A stretch of 64,000 nucleotides of DNA from Vibrio maritimus (GTDB lineage: Bacteria; Pseudomonadota; Gammaproteobacteria; Enterobacterales; Vibrionaceae). Within the stretch, counting starts at the first letter, position 1. Each line of letters opens with the position of its first letter. Below are positions 8,856-16,427 of the stretch, one piece after another. Below the pieces are notes generated by a model, which ran no database searches, was not told the origin of the DNA, and was given only the letters and a program-made list of their open reading frames with translations. A program made the translations under genes and the position numbers. The stretch spans positions 2,790,001 through 2,854,000 of the forward strand of contig NZ_CP090438.1 in NCBI RefSeq assembly GCF_021441885.1. The letters are read 5' to 3'.

Positions 8856-10055
8856 TTAATACGAACGCACTATTTCTTGCGCATAACTTCGAGCCATTCT
8901 ATCTACCTCAAGAATAGTTTCCAAGTTATCCAATTGCTTAAATTCGTTTGATGCGCATACTTTCGACATAACACGCTCATTTACTGAGCTTATCTCGGTA
9001 AATCGAATTTTTTCCGATAAGAACGCTTCTACCGCAATCTCATTGGCCGCATTAATCGCCGTGGTGGCATGTTGCCCTTCAAAACACGCTTCCATCGCCA
9101 ATGCTAGACAAGGATAACGAGAGTAGTCTGGTTCAAGGAACGTCAGCTCACCCACTTTAGTGAAATCAAGTGGTGCAACGCCTGCCGGAATACGGTCTGG
9201 ATAGGACATGGAATACGCAATCGGTGTCGCCATATCAGGCTGCCCCATCTGCGCCAGCACTGAGCCGTCGTTGTACTGCACCATTGAGTGAATGACCGAT
9301 TGCGGATGGATGATCACCTTTAGTTGGTCTTTCGAGGTGTTAAAAAGCCAACGAGCTTCGATAAACTCTAGCCCTTTGTTCATCATGGTCGCAGAATCTA
9401 CTGAGATCTTTGGCCCCATCGACCAGTTAGGGTGTGCAATCGCCTGAGCTGGCGTTTTACTCGCTAATTCTGCAATATCGGTATATCGGAAAGGACCGCC
9501 AGAACCCGTCAGTAAGATATGATTAATACCAGAGTCAGCTAAGTGGCAATGCCCAAGGTTAGTTTGAATATCGGTAGGCAAACACTGAAAGATAGCATTG
9601 TGTTCGCTATCGACGGGTAGCAAAGAAGCATTGTGTTCACGCACGGCATCAATGAACAATTGGCCTGACATCACCAAGGCTTCTTTGTTCGCCAACAGAA
9701 CTCGTTTACCTGCCTTAACAGCTGCCAAGGTAGGAAGCAATCCAGCCGCACCCACGATAGCAGCCATGACCATATCAACGTCATTGGCGCTTGATACGTC
9801 ACACATAGCTTGTGGACCTGAAAGCACTTGAGTTTTCGAACCCGATACAAGCAGCGCTTTGAGTCTCTTGGCGTCAGCCTCGTCATTCAGAACTGCAAAC
9901 TGTGGTTGCCACGCCGCGCATAGCTCAGCCATTTTAGTGACATTTTTGCCACCAACGAGCGCGTAAATATTGAAAGCAGAAGGGTTTTCCGAAACGACTT
10001 TTAAAGTGCTAGCCCCGATAGAGCCAGTTGCACCTAAAATGGTGAGATTTTGCAT
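8856..10055 (-). CDS. dxr: 1-deoxy-D-xylulose 5-phosphate reductoisomerase
   Basis: Converts DXP to 2-C-methyl-D-erythritol 4-phosphate with NADPH, the committed step of the MEP isoprenoid pathway. The N-terminal Rossmann motif is TILGATGSIG. The catalytic and metal region is PVDSEHNAIFQCL, with SVDSATMMNKG further on. I take MQNLTILG at 10055 as the start (399 residues, E. coli 398); a longer frame from 10094 would add 13 non-conserved residues before the Rossmann strand. Downstream of cdsA and upstream of rseP. Also called ispC. Confidence 0.97.
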   Translation of the reverse strand: MQNLTILGATGSIGASTLKVVSENPSAFNIYALVGGKNVTKMAELCAAWQPQFAVLNDEADAKRLKALLVSGSKTQVLSGPQAMCDVSSANDVDMVMAAIVGAAGLLPTLAAVKAGKRVLLANKEALVMSGQLFIDAVREHNASLLPVDSEHNAIFQCLPTDIQTNLGHCHLADSGINHILLTGSGGPFRYTDIAELASKTPAQAIAHPNWSMGPKISVDSATMMNKGLEFIEARWLFNTSKDQLKVIIHPQSVIHSMVQYNDGSVLAQMGQPDMATPIAYSMSYPDRIPAGVAPLDFTKVGELTFLEPDYSRYPCLALAMEACFEGQHATTAINAANEIAVEAFLSEKIRFTEISSVNERVMSKVCASNEFKQLDNLETILEVDRMARSYAQEIVRSY

Positions 10056-10114
10056 GCTAAAACAACCACTTTTAAACCAAAGAGAGAGTGACAACTCACT
10101 CTCTCTTTAGCAGA

Positions 10115-10957
10115 TTAAAACACGAGATATAGGAGGGCAAATACAGGGAAAGCTGCTGTTAAGCTATCAACGCGATCAAGCACCCCTCCATGACCGGGTA
10201 TGATGTTGCTGCTGTCTTTAATCTTTGAGACACGCTTAAACATACTTTCTACCAAATCGCCTAAAACAGAAATTACTACTGTTGCTAACGTAATGATAGC
10301 CATCGCAGCGAAACTGGTAAACTGAATGTCAAAGATAACGGATGCACCCCAAGCCACGATAAGCGCAGCGGCTATGCCACCCAATAACCCTTCAATCGTT
10401 TTATTAGGGCTGACATTAGGCGCCATTTTGCGTTTACCAAAGCTTTTACCTGCGAAGTAAGCGCCGCTATCTGCAGCCCAAACAATCAAACAGACGAACA
10501 AAACGAGTTTAGAGCCGTAGTAAGCATCAATGTGGTAGTGCTGCCCGCGGAGAATCACGATGCTCCATAAAAACGGTACCAATGTCAGAATGCCAAAGGC
10601 ATGTCTCAACAAATTGGAGCCATCCCAGAGAGATGAAGATCTAGGATAAGTCATGGCTAGAGCACTAGCTATAATCCACCAACCAAACCCAACCCCCAAT
10701 ATAGCGATATGTAAGGGTGCGACTGTGTTTAAAGAGATAACATCAAAAGGGACGACAAGAAGTGACAGTGCTACAGCAGCACCAGTTGGTACCATTCCCA
10801 AGATACGCGATTGATTTTGAGTGAACTGCGCCCACTCCCATACACCAACCATAGTAATCGCTGAGACGAGACCTATGAACCACAACAGTGGTAAAGAAAA
10901 GATCCCCCAAACCACCAGCGGCGCTAGGATTAGGGCGGTAATAATTCGTTGTTTCAA
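10115..10957 (-). CDS. cdsA: Phosphatidate cytidylyltransferase (CDP-diglyceride synthase)
   Basis: Makes CDP-diacylglycerol from phosphatidate and CTP for all phospholipid synthesis, in the inner membrane. About eight hydrophobic segments span the protein. The C-terminal signature DSSNIIPGHGGVLDRVDSL near residues 245-263 is the CDS family motif, and AADSGAYFAGKSFGKRK near 160-176 is also conserved. It is 280 residues long. It lies 12 bases after uppS, so the two are cotranscribed. Confidence 0.97.
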   Translation of the reverse strand: MKQRIITALILAPLVVWGIFSLPLLWFIGLVSAITMVGVWEWAQFTQNQSRILGMVPTGAAVALSLLVVPFDVISLNTVAPLHIAILGVGFGWWIIASALAMTYPRSSSLWDGSNLLRHAFGILTLVPFLWSIVILRGQHYHIDAYYGSKLVLFVCLIVWAADSGAYFAGKSFGKRKMAPNVSPNKTIEGLLGGIAAALIVAWGASVIFDIQFTSFAAMAIITLATVVISVLGDLVESMFKRVSKIKDSSNIIPGHGGVLDRVDSLTAAFPVFALLYLVF

Positions 10958-10969
10958 ATTAAATCGTCC

Positions 10970-11725
10970 TTAATTGGCTTCCATTAACGCTTTGACTTGT
11001 TCTCCGGTACATCCGAAGCGTCGCTCTCGGTTAATAAACCAGGTAATCGCTTTAACGAGAGTATCTTCGTTAAATTCCGGCCAGTACTCATCCATAAAGT
11101 ACATTTCCGCGTAAGCCATTTGCCAAAGCATAAAGTTACTAATTCGGCACTCACCACTGGTACGGATCAAGAGATCAACGTCAGGTAGGTCCGACATAGT
11201 GACATGTTGGCTGATCATGTCTTCTGTAATATCAGAAGCATTGAGCTCACCCGTCTCAACTAGCTTAGCCAGTTGTTTGGTGGCCTGTAGGATATCCCAC
11301 TTTCCGCCATAGTTTGCTGCTACGTTGACCACAGTACCGGTATTGTTAGCCGTTAATGCTTCCGCTTCGGCAATTTTGCGCTGCAATCGCTCATTAAAGC
11401 GAGTTTTGTCGCCAATGATACGTAGTCTTAAATTATTCTTGTGGAGTTTTTTAATTTCACTTGATAAAACCGTAATAAACAGCTCCATCAATAAGCCAAC
11501 TTCGTCTTCAGGACGGCGCCAGTTCTCGCTGCTGAATGCAAACAAGGTGACCGCTTTTATATTAAGCTTTGCCGCTGCTGAAATCGTCTTACGAACCGCT
11601 GAAACCCCTTTTTTGTGCCCGAATACGCGCGGCTTGCCTTTGGACTTTGCCCAACGGCCATTACCATCCATGATGATCGCGATATGTTTTGGAAGGGCGT
11701 CGTTGAAGGTGTCTGAGTTCTGCAT
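10970..11725 (-). CDS. uppS: Undecaprenyl diphosphate synthase (cis-prenyltransferase)
   Basis: Condenses eight isopentenyl diphosphates with FPP to give C55-PP, the lipid carrier for peptidoglycan and O-antigen. IIMDGNGRWAK at residues 17-27 carries the catalytic Asp20, and FSSENWRRP near 69-77 and RTSGECRISNF near 188-198 are the other family motifs. It is 251 residues long. With dxr downstream it groups two steps of isoprenoid supply. A terminator-like hairpin separates it from frr upstream. Confidence 0.97.
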   Translation of the reverse strand: MQNSDTFNDALPKHIAIIMDGNGRWAKSKGKPRVFGHKKGVSAVRKTISAAAKLNIKAVTLFAFSSENWRRPEDEVGLLMELFITVLSSEIKKLHKNNLRLRIIGDKTRFNERLQRKIAEAEALTANNTGTVVNVAANYGGKWDILQATKQLAKLVETGELNASDITEDMISQHVTMSDLPDVDLLIRTSGECRISNFMLWQMAYAEMYFMDEYWPEFNEDTLVKAITWFINRERRFGCTGEQVKALMEAN

Positions 11726-11763
11726 AAAAGAATGTAGTTATAATTGGGACGGACAGAGTAGCA

Positions 11764-11793
11764 TAAAAAAACGCTGTGCTGTCAGCACAGCGT
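11764..11793 (-). terminator. Terminator downstream of frr
   Basis: Stem CGCTGTGCT with AGCACAGCG, followed on the minus strand by TTTTTTT. It is a convincing rho-independent terminator located between frr and uppS, so uppS-cdsA-dxr expression requires readthrough or a promoter in this 94-base gap. Confidence 0.85.
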
Positions 11794-11819
11794 CTTAACA
11801 AGAGTCAATCGATGAAAAA

Positions 11820-12377
11820 TTAGACTTCCATCAACTCTTTTTCTTTCGCTGCTAGTAGCTCATCTACGTTCTTAACAGCAGCGTCAGTGATTTTCTGAAT
11901 TTCGTCTTGTGCTTTACGATCTTCGTCTTCAGAAATCTCTTTGTCTTTTAGTAGCGCTTTAAGCTCACCGTTTGCGTCACGACGGATGTTACGGATAGCA
12001 ACACGACCACCTTCCGCTTCACCACGAACGATCTTAACTAGGTCTTTACGACGCTCTTCTGTTAGTGGTGGAAGTGGTACACGGATAACCGTACCTGCAG
12101 ACATAGGGTTTAGACCTAGGTCAGACATCATGATCGCTTTTTCAACTTTAGGAGCAAGCTCTTTGTCGAATACAGTGATCGCTAGTGTACGTGCATCTTC
12201 AGCGATAACGTTAGCAACCTGGTTAAGAGGCGTTGGCGCACCGTAGTACTCAACAGAAAGACCTTGAAGAAGGCTTGGATGTGCACGACCGGTACGGATC
12301 TTAGTTAGGTTGTTTTTTAGTGCTTCAACACTTTTTGCCATGCGCTCTTGAGCGTCTTGTTGGATTTCGTTAATCAC
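11820..12377 (-). CDS. frr: Ribosome recycling factor
   Basis: With EF-G, splits post-termination ribosomes. It is exactly the family length (185 residues). The three-helix bundle is rich in Lys, Arg and Glu, and the motifs GRAHPSLLQGLSVEYYG (about residues 31-47) and RVPLPPLTEERRKDLVK (about 98-114) are diagnostic. It follows pyrH by 83 bases containing a hairpin, the conserved rpsB-tsf-pyrH-frr order. Confidence 0.98.
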   Translation of the reverse strand: MINEIQQDAQERMAKSVEALKNNLTKIRTGRAHPSLLQGLSVEYYGAPTPLNQVANVIAEDARTLAITVFDKELAPKVEKAIMMSDLGLNPMSAGTVIRVPLPPLTEERRKDLVKIVRGEAEGGRVAIRNIRRDANGELKALLKDKEISEDEDRKAQDEIQKITDAAVKNVDELLAAKEKELMEV

Positions 12378-12400
12378 AATATCACCTTAAATAATAGTAA

Positions 12401-12424
12401 CCTGAAAGCCAGTCTGCTTTCAGG
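12401..12424 (-). terminator. Hairpin between pyrH and frr
   Basis: Stem CCTGAAAGC with GCTTTCAGG around a six-base loop. Only TTACTATT follows on the minus strand, so termination would be weak. It could be an RNA-processing site or an attenuator within the rpsB-frr transcript. Confidence 0.45.
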
Positions 12425-12460
12425 CTATGTCCTTCGATAATTCTGGTTAAGAGTGTACTC

Positions 12461-13192
12461 TTATTCTGCGTCGCTGATAAGCGTGCCTTCTGCTTCACCC
12501 ATCACAACTCGGCGAAGTGCACCTGGCTTGTTCATGTTGAATACACGAATTGGCATCTTGTGATCACGTGCCAATGTGAATGCAGCCAAGTCCATTACTT
12601 TCAGTTCTTTTTCCAAAACTGAGTTGTACGTGAGCTTATCACATAATACTGCGTCTGGGTTAGCTACTGGATCGGCAGTAAATACGCCATCTACCTTGGT
12701 GGCTTTAAGAACTACATCAGCTTCGATTTCGATACCACGAAGACACGCAGCAGAGTCTGTCGTGAAGAATGGGTTACCAGTACCTGCAGAGAAGATAACT
12801 ACGCGACCTTGACGAAGTTCGCGAATCGCATCAGCCCAGTTGTAATCGTCACATACACCTTTCAGTGGGATAGCTGACATGACACGAGCATTTACATAAG
12901 CGCGGTGCAGAGCATCACGCATTGCTAGACCATTCATTACAGTCGCAAGCATACCCATGTGGTCACCAACAACACGGTTCATGCCAGCTTCAGCAAGGCC
13001 CGCACCACGGAATAGGTTACCACCACCAATTACAACACCAACTTGAACACCCAGTTCTACTAGCTCTTTTACTTCTTGAGCCATACGATCCAAGATTTTA
13101 GGGTCGATACCAAAGCCTTCTTCGCCTTGTAGAGCCTCGCCACTAAGTTTTAACAGAATACGTTGATAAGCAGGTTTTGGGTTCGTTGTCAT
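12461..13192 (-). CDS. pyrH: UMP kinase
   Basis: Phosphorylates UMP to UDP; a hexameric, cytoplasmic member of the amino-acid-kinase fold. The ATP site is LLKLSGEALQG near residues 14-24, with GVVIGGGNLFRG near 53-64 and SAGTGNPFFTTDSAA near 134-148. It is 243 residues long (241 in E. coli). It lies between tsf and frr and is probably read from the rpsB-tsf promoter by readthrough of the hairpin after tsf, or from a local promoter. Confidence 0.98.
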   Translation of the reverse strand: MTTNPKPAYQRILLKLSGEALQGEEGFGIDPKILDRMAQEVKELVELGVQVGVVIGGGNLFRGAGLAEAGMNRVVGDHMGMLATVMNGLAMRDALHRAYVNARVMSAIPLKGVCDDYNWADAIRELRQGRVVIFSAGTGNPFFTTDSAACLRGIEIEADVVLKATKVDGVFTADPVANPDAVLCDKLTYNSVLEKELKVMDLAAFTLARDHKMPIRVFNMNKPGALRRVVMGEAEGTLISDAE

Positions 13193-13293
13193 GGAGTATA
13201 CCTTCCAAAGAGTTATCGATTAACGGTCATGGGTTGAGACTAGCATAGGAATCCCAACTCATGACGATTAAAAAATAACGGCTAGCCTAGTCG

Positions 13294-13322
13294 TAAAAAG
13301 ACCGCAGCCTAGGCCACGGTCT
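13294..13322 (-). terminator. Terminator-like hairpin after tsf
   Basis: GACCG pairs with CGGTC, with further GCC/GGC pairing inside, and TTTTTACG follows on the minus strand. The stem is imperfect. It would separate rpsB-tsf from pyrH-frr. Confidence 0.6.
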
Positions 13323-13345
13323 CTTCATTAACAAATCGTCAAGGA

Positions 13346-14188
13346 TTAACCTTTCTGAGCTGCTGCTACTTCATCAGCGAAGCTCATTTCTTCGCCTTTG
13401 TCGATGCCTTCACCAACTTCTAGACGAACGAATGTCGCTACAGATGCGCCACGCTCTTTCAGGATTTCACCAACAGATTTCTTAGGTTCCATTACGAATG
13501 GTTGACCTGTTAGAGAGATTTCGCCAGTGAATTTCTTCATGCGGCCAATAACCATCTTCTCTGCGATTTCAGCTGGTTTGCCTTCGTTCATAGCGATTTC
13601 AACTTGAACAGCTTTCTCTTTCTCAACTACGTCTGCAGGTACGTCTTCTGGGTTAACGAACTCTGGACGAGAAGCAGCAACGTGCATAGCAACGTGCTTA
13701 AGAGTTTCTGCGTCGCCTTCACCAGCAACAACAACACCGATCTTCTCACCGTGACGGTAAGCAGCGATTGCAGCACCTTCAACGTACTGTACGCGACGGA
13801 TGTTGATGTTCTCACCGATTTTAGCAACAAGAGCAACACGCTCTTCTTCGAACTTAGCAACTAGCTCTTCAGCAGTTGCTTTAGTTGCTAGTGCGTCAAC
13901 AGCAACTTTCTCTGCGAATGCAGTGAAGTTAGCATCTTTAGCAACGAAGTCAGTTTGGCAGTTAACTTCAAGAAGAGCAGCAACGCCGTTTTCTTCTTTG
14001 ATGATGATCGCGCCTTCAGCAGCGATGTTACCAGCTTTCTTAGCAGCTTTAGCAGCGCCAGACTTACGCATGTTTTCGATAGCAACTTCGATGTCGCCGT
14101 TAGTTTCAACAAGCGCTTTCTTACATTCCATCATGCCTGCGCCAGTACGGTCGCGCAGTTCTTTAACTAGAGCAGCAGTAACAGCCAT
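13346..14188 (-). CDS. tsf: Translation elongation factor Ts
   Basis: Guanine nucleotide exchange factor for EF-Tu. The N-terminal UBA-like domain contains LRDRTGAGMMECKKAL at residues 11-26. The core contains NCQTDFVAKD near 75-84, whose TDFV motif (Asp, Phe) enters EF-Tu. It is 280 residues long (E. coli 283). Its codons are strongly biased, as expected for a highly expressed gene. It follows rpsB across an attenuator-like hairpin. Confidence 0.98.
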   Translation of the reverse strand: MAVTAALVKELRDRTGAGMMECKKALVETNGDIEVAIENMRKSGAAKAAKKAGNIAAEGAIIIKEENGVAALLEVNCQTDFVAKDANFTAFAEKVAVDALATKATAEELVAKFEEERVALVAKIGENINIRRVQYVEGAAIAAYRHGEKIGVVVAGEGDAETLKHVAMHVAASRPEFVNPEDVPADVVEKEKAVQVEIAMNEGKPAEIAEKMVIGRMKKFTGEISLTGQPFVMEPKKSVGEILKERGASVATFVRLEVGEGIDKGEEMSFADEVAAAQKG

Positions 14189-14220
14189 TCTCTATTCCTC
14201 GATTGATTCTAATTAGGGTA

Positions 14221-14251
14221 AAAATCAGGGGCACGTATGCGGCCCCTGATC
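14221..14251 (-). terminator. Attenuator/terminator between rpsB and tsf
   Basis: A perfect 9-base stem, ATCAGGGGC with GCCCCTGAT, is followed by TTTTT on the minus strand. A partial terminator in this position is known in E. coli, where it lowers tsf relative to rpsB. The same role is inferred here. Confidence 0.85.
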
Positions 14252-14316
14252 TAACTATAACTCAGTTTATATGAAGACTCTGTGTCTACCAAAACTAAGT
14301 GTGGCTAAAGCCGCAA

Positions 14317-15048
14317 TTATTCAGCTTCTTCTACGAAACCGTCTTTGTCAGCTACAGCAGCAACATCTTTGTTACGACCTTCTTTAACCGCGTCTGCAGC
14401 AGCGTTTAGGTAAAGCTGTACTGCACGGATTGCGTCGTCGTTACCTGGGATAACGTAGTCAACGCCGTCTGGGTTAGAGTTAGTATCAACAACAGCAAAT
14501 ACTGGGATACCTAGGTTGTTTGCTTCTTTAACAGCGATGTGCTCGTGATCAGCGTCGATTACGAATAGAGCGTCTGGTAGGCCGCCCATGTTCTTGATAC
14601 CACCAAGAGACTTCTCTAGCTTCTCCATTTCGCGAGTGCGCATTAGAGCTTCTTTCTTAGTTAGTTTCTCGAAAGTACCGTCTTGAGCTTGTGCTTCGAA
14701 ATCTTTTAGACGCTTGATAGACTGACGAACAGTTTTGTAGTTCGTTAGCATACCGCCCAACCAACGGTTGTTCACGTAGAACTGGTCAGCGTTGATTGCA
14801 GCTTCTTTAACAGCTTCAGATGCAGCGCGCTTAGTACCAACGAAAAGAACTTTACCTTTCTTCTCACCGATTTTAGCTAGCTCAGCTAGTGCATCGTTGA
14901 ACATTGGTACAGTTTTTTCTAGGTTGATGATGTGTACGCGGTTACGAGCACCAAAGATGAATGGCTTCATTTTTGGGTTCCAGTAACGAGTCTGGTGACC
15001 GAAGTGAACACCAGCTTTAAGCATATCGCGCATTGATACAGTTGCCAT
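14317..15048 (-). CDS. rpsB: 30S ribosomal protein S2
   Basis: Small-subunit ribosomal protein. The start MATVSMRDML at 15048 is preceded by GAGGAATTTAAA, a strong ribosome binding site; an in-frame upstream ATG at 15081 adds 11 unrelated residues and lies in the leader. Conserved motifs are GVHFGHQTRYWNPKM, VNNRWLGGMLTN and DTNSNPDGVDYVIPGNDDA. It is 243 residues long. It is divergent from map and is the first gene of the long minus-strand block. Confidence 0.98.
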   Translation of the reverse strand: MATVSMRDMLKAGVHFGHQTRYWNPKMKPFIFGARNRVHIINLEKTVPMFNDALAELAKIGEKKGKVLFVGTKRAASEAVKEAAINADQFYVNNRWLGGMLTNYKTVRQSIKRLKDFEAQAQDGTFEKLTKKEALMRTREMEKLEKSLGGIKNMGGLPDALFVIDADHEHIAVKEANNLGIPVFAVVDTNSNPDGVDYVIPGNDDAIRAVQLYLNAAADAVKEGRNKDVAAVADKDGFVEEAE

Positions 15049-15190
15049 TTTAAATTCCTCTATGGGGTTAGGCCTCCACATTTCCCATGGTTCCGACTTG
15101 GTATGAATGATTACTCAAGCACCCCGGAACATGTGACGAAATGTGTGTGGATTTAAATTAAAGTATGTTGATGCACAACCTAACTCGCCG
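15049..15190 (-). promoter_or_regulatory. rpsB leader, candidate S2 autoregulatory (t44/tff-like) RNA
   Basis: The 385-base gap between rpsB and map contains no ORF. The part next to rpsB carries GTTCCGGGGTGC, CCAAGTCGGAACC and TGTGGAGGCC in a stem-rich arrangement (GGTTCCGAC and GTTCCGG can fold with neighbours). In gammaproteobacteria the rpsB leader binds S2 and is also seen as the small RNA tff/t44. The boundaries here are approximate and the match is from memory. The rest of the gap should hold the rpsB and map promoters. Confidence 0.5.
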
Positions 15191-15433
15191 CCCTTTCTAA
15201 AAAGAGTGAAGAGACTAAGTCCTGTCATCGGCGCGCTTTATACCATATTTAAGGGGTCGATTTCCAGAAAAATCGCAAGAAATGTACAAAGTGACAGCGA
15301 TTCAATAGGTGAACTCTTAGCAAACCCAAACTACACTGAGTAACGTATCAACAGGGAAGTGAGAGTTATTCTTGTTGCGCTTAATCTCGCCACTGATAGA
15401 ATAACGCGTCAATTTAAAATACAGAGAACACAG

Positions 15434-16312
15434 ATGTCTATCAAAATCAAAACTGAAGCTGAAATCGAAAGAATGCGAATCGCAGGTAAGCTTGCAGCAG
15501 AGCTTTTAGAAATGATCGAACCTCATGTAAAAGAAGGGGTCACGACTGAGGAGCTAGATAGAATTTGTGCTGAGTATACTCGTGAGAAAGGTGCGTACTC
15601 TGCGCCGCTTGATTACCACGGTTACCCTAAATCAATCTGTACTTCTATCAACCATATCGTTTGTCACGGCATCCCAGCTGAAAAAGACGAAATGGGCACA
15701 ACGGGCAAACTTAAGCCTGCAGTACTCAAAAATGGCGACATCGTGAACGTGGACGTGACAGTTATCATTCCTAATGATGAAAATGCGTCTTTAGATACTC
15801 GCCCAGAAGGCTACCACGGTGACACATCTAAAATGTTCCTGGTTGGTGACGTGTCTCCTGCAGACAAGCGATTGGTTATGGTGGCTCAAGAAGCGCTGTA
15901 CCTTGGTATGAAGACTGTTAAGCCAGGCTCAACCGTTGGCGCTATCGGTACTGAAATCGAGAAGTTCATCAAAGCCAACAACAAAAAGAACCCACGTAAC
16001 AAGTTCTCTATTGTTAAAGATTTCTGTGGTCACGGCATTGGCTCTGAGTTTCATGAAGAGCCGCAAGTGGTTCACTACAAAAACAACGACCGCCGCGTTC
16101 TAAAAGAAGGCATGGTGTTCACTATCGAACCTATGATCAACGCGGGTAAGTTCGGCTGCAGCATCGATGCGGAGGATGACTGGACGGTTTATACAGGCGA
16201 TGGCAAAAATTCCGCTCAGTGGGAGCACACCATTGTCGTTACTAAGACAGGTTGTGAGGTACTCACACTGCGCAGCGACGAGACCATTCCTCGTCATATG
16301 AACAACCTATAA
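15434..16312 (+). CDS. map: Methionine aminopeptidase, type I
   Basis: Removes the initiator Met from nascent proteins with a small second residue. The dimetal pitta-bread fold shows VNVDVTVI and GDTSKMF (Asp ligands), GHGIGSEFHEEP (His and catalytic region), and FTIEPMIN plus QWEHTIVV (Glu ligands). The start MSIKIKTEAEIERM at 15434 fits the family; an upstream in-frame GTG at 15359 adds 25 residues without resemblance. It is 292 residues, slightly longer than in E. coli because of the insert around residues 110-125 (NDENASLDTRPEG). Divergent from rpsB, upstream of glnD. Confidence 0.98.
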   Translation: MSIKIKTEAEIERMRIAGKLAAELLEMIEPHVKEGVTTEELDRICAEYTREKGAYSAPLDYHGYPKSICTSINHIVCHGIPAEKDEMGTTGKLKPAVLKNGDIVNVDVTVIIPNDENASLDTRPEGYHGDTSKMFLVGDVSPADKRLVMVAQEALYLGMKTVKPGSTVGAIGTEIEKFIKANNKKNPRNKFSIVKDFCGHGIGSEFHEEPQVVHYKNNDRRVLKEGMVFTIEPMINAGKFGCSIDAEDDWTVYTGDGKNSAQWEHTIVVTKTGCEVLTLRSDETIPRHMNNL

Positions 16313-16335
16313 TCCCCTCTCTGAACGTTTCTAAA

Positions 16336-16366
16336 AATATCCCCAACTCCTGGGGATATTTTTTTA
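16336..16366 (+). terminator. Terminator downstream of map
   Basis: AATATCCCCA pairs with TGGGGATATT around ACTCC, followed by TTTTTTT. It separates map from glnD, which starts about 60 bases later. Confidence 0.9.
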
Positions 16367-16427
16367 TCCGTCCTATTTTGGTATAACCCTTGTTAGTGAC
16401 TTTTTTTTGCTTGCACGGATTGCACAC

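Noticed and set aside
10056..10094. A 13-residue N-terminal extension of Dxr
   Set aside because: The Rossmann strand starts right after Met at 10055, and the extension is not conserved.
13888..14112. Leu/Lys-rich frames on both strands inside tsf
   Set aside because: These follow from the strongly biased codon use of tsf and have no independent start signal.
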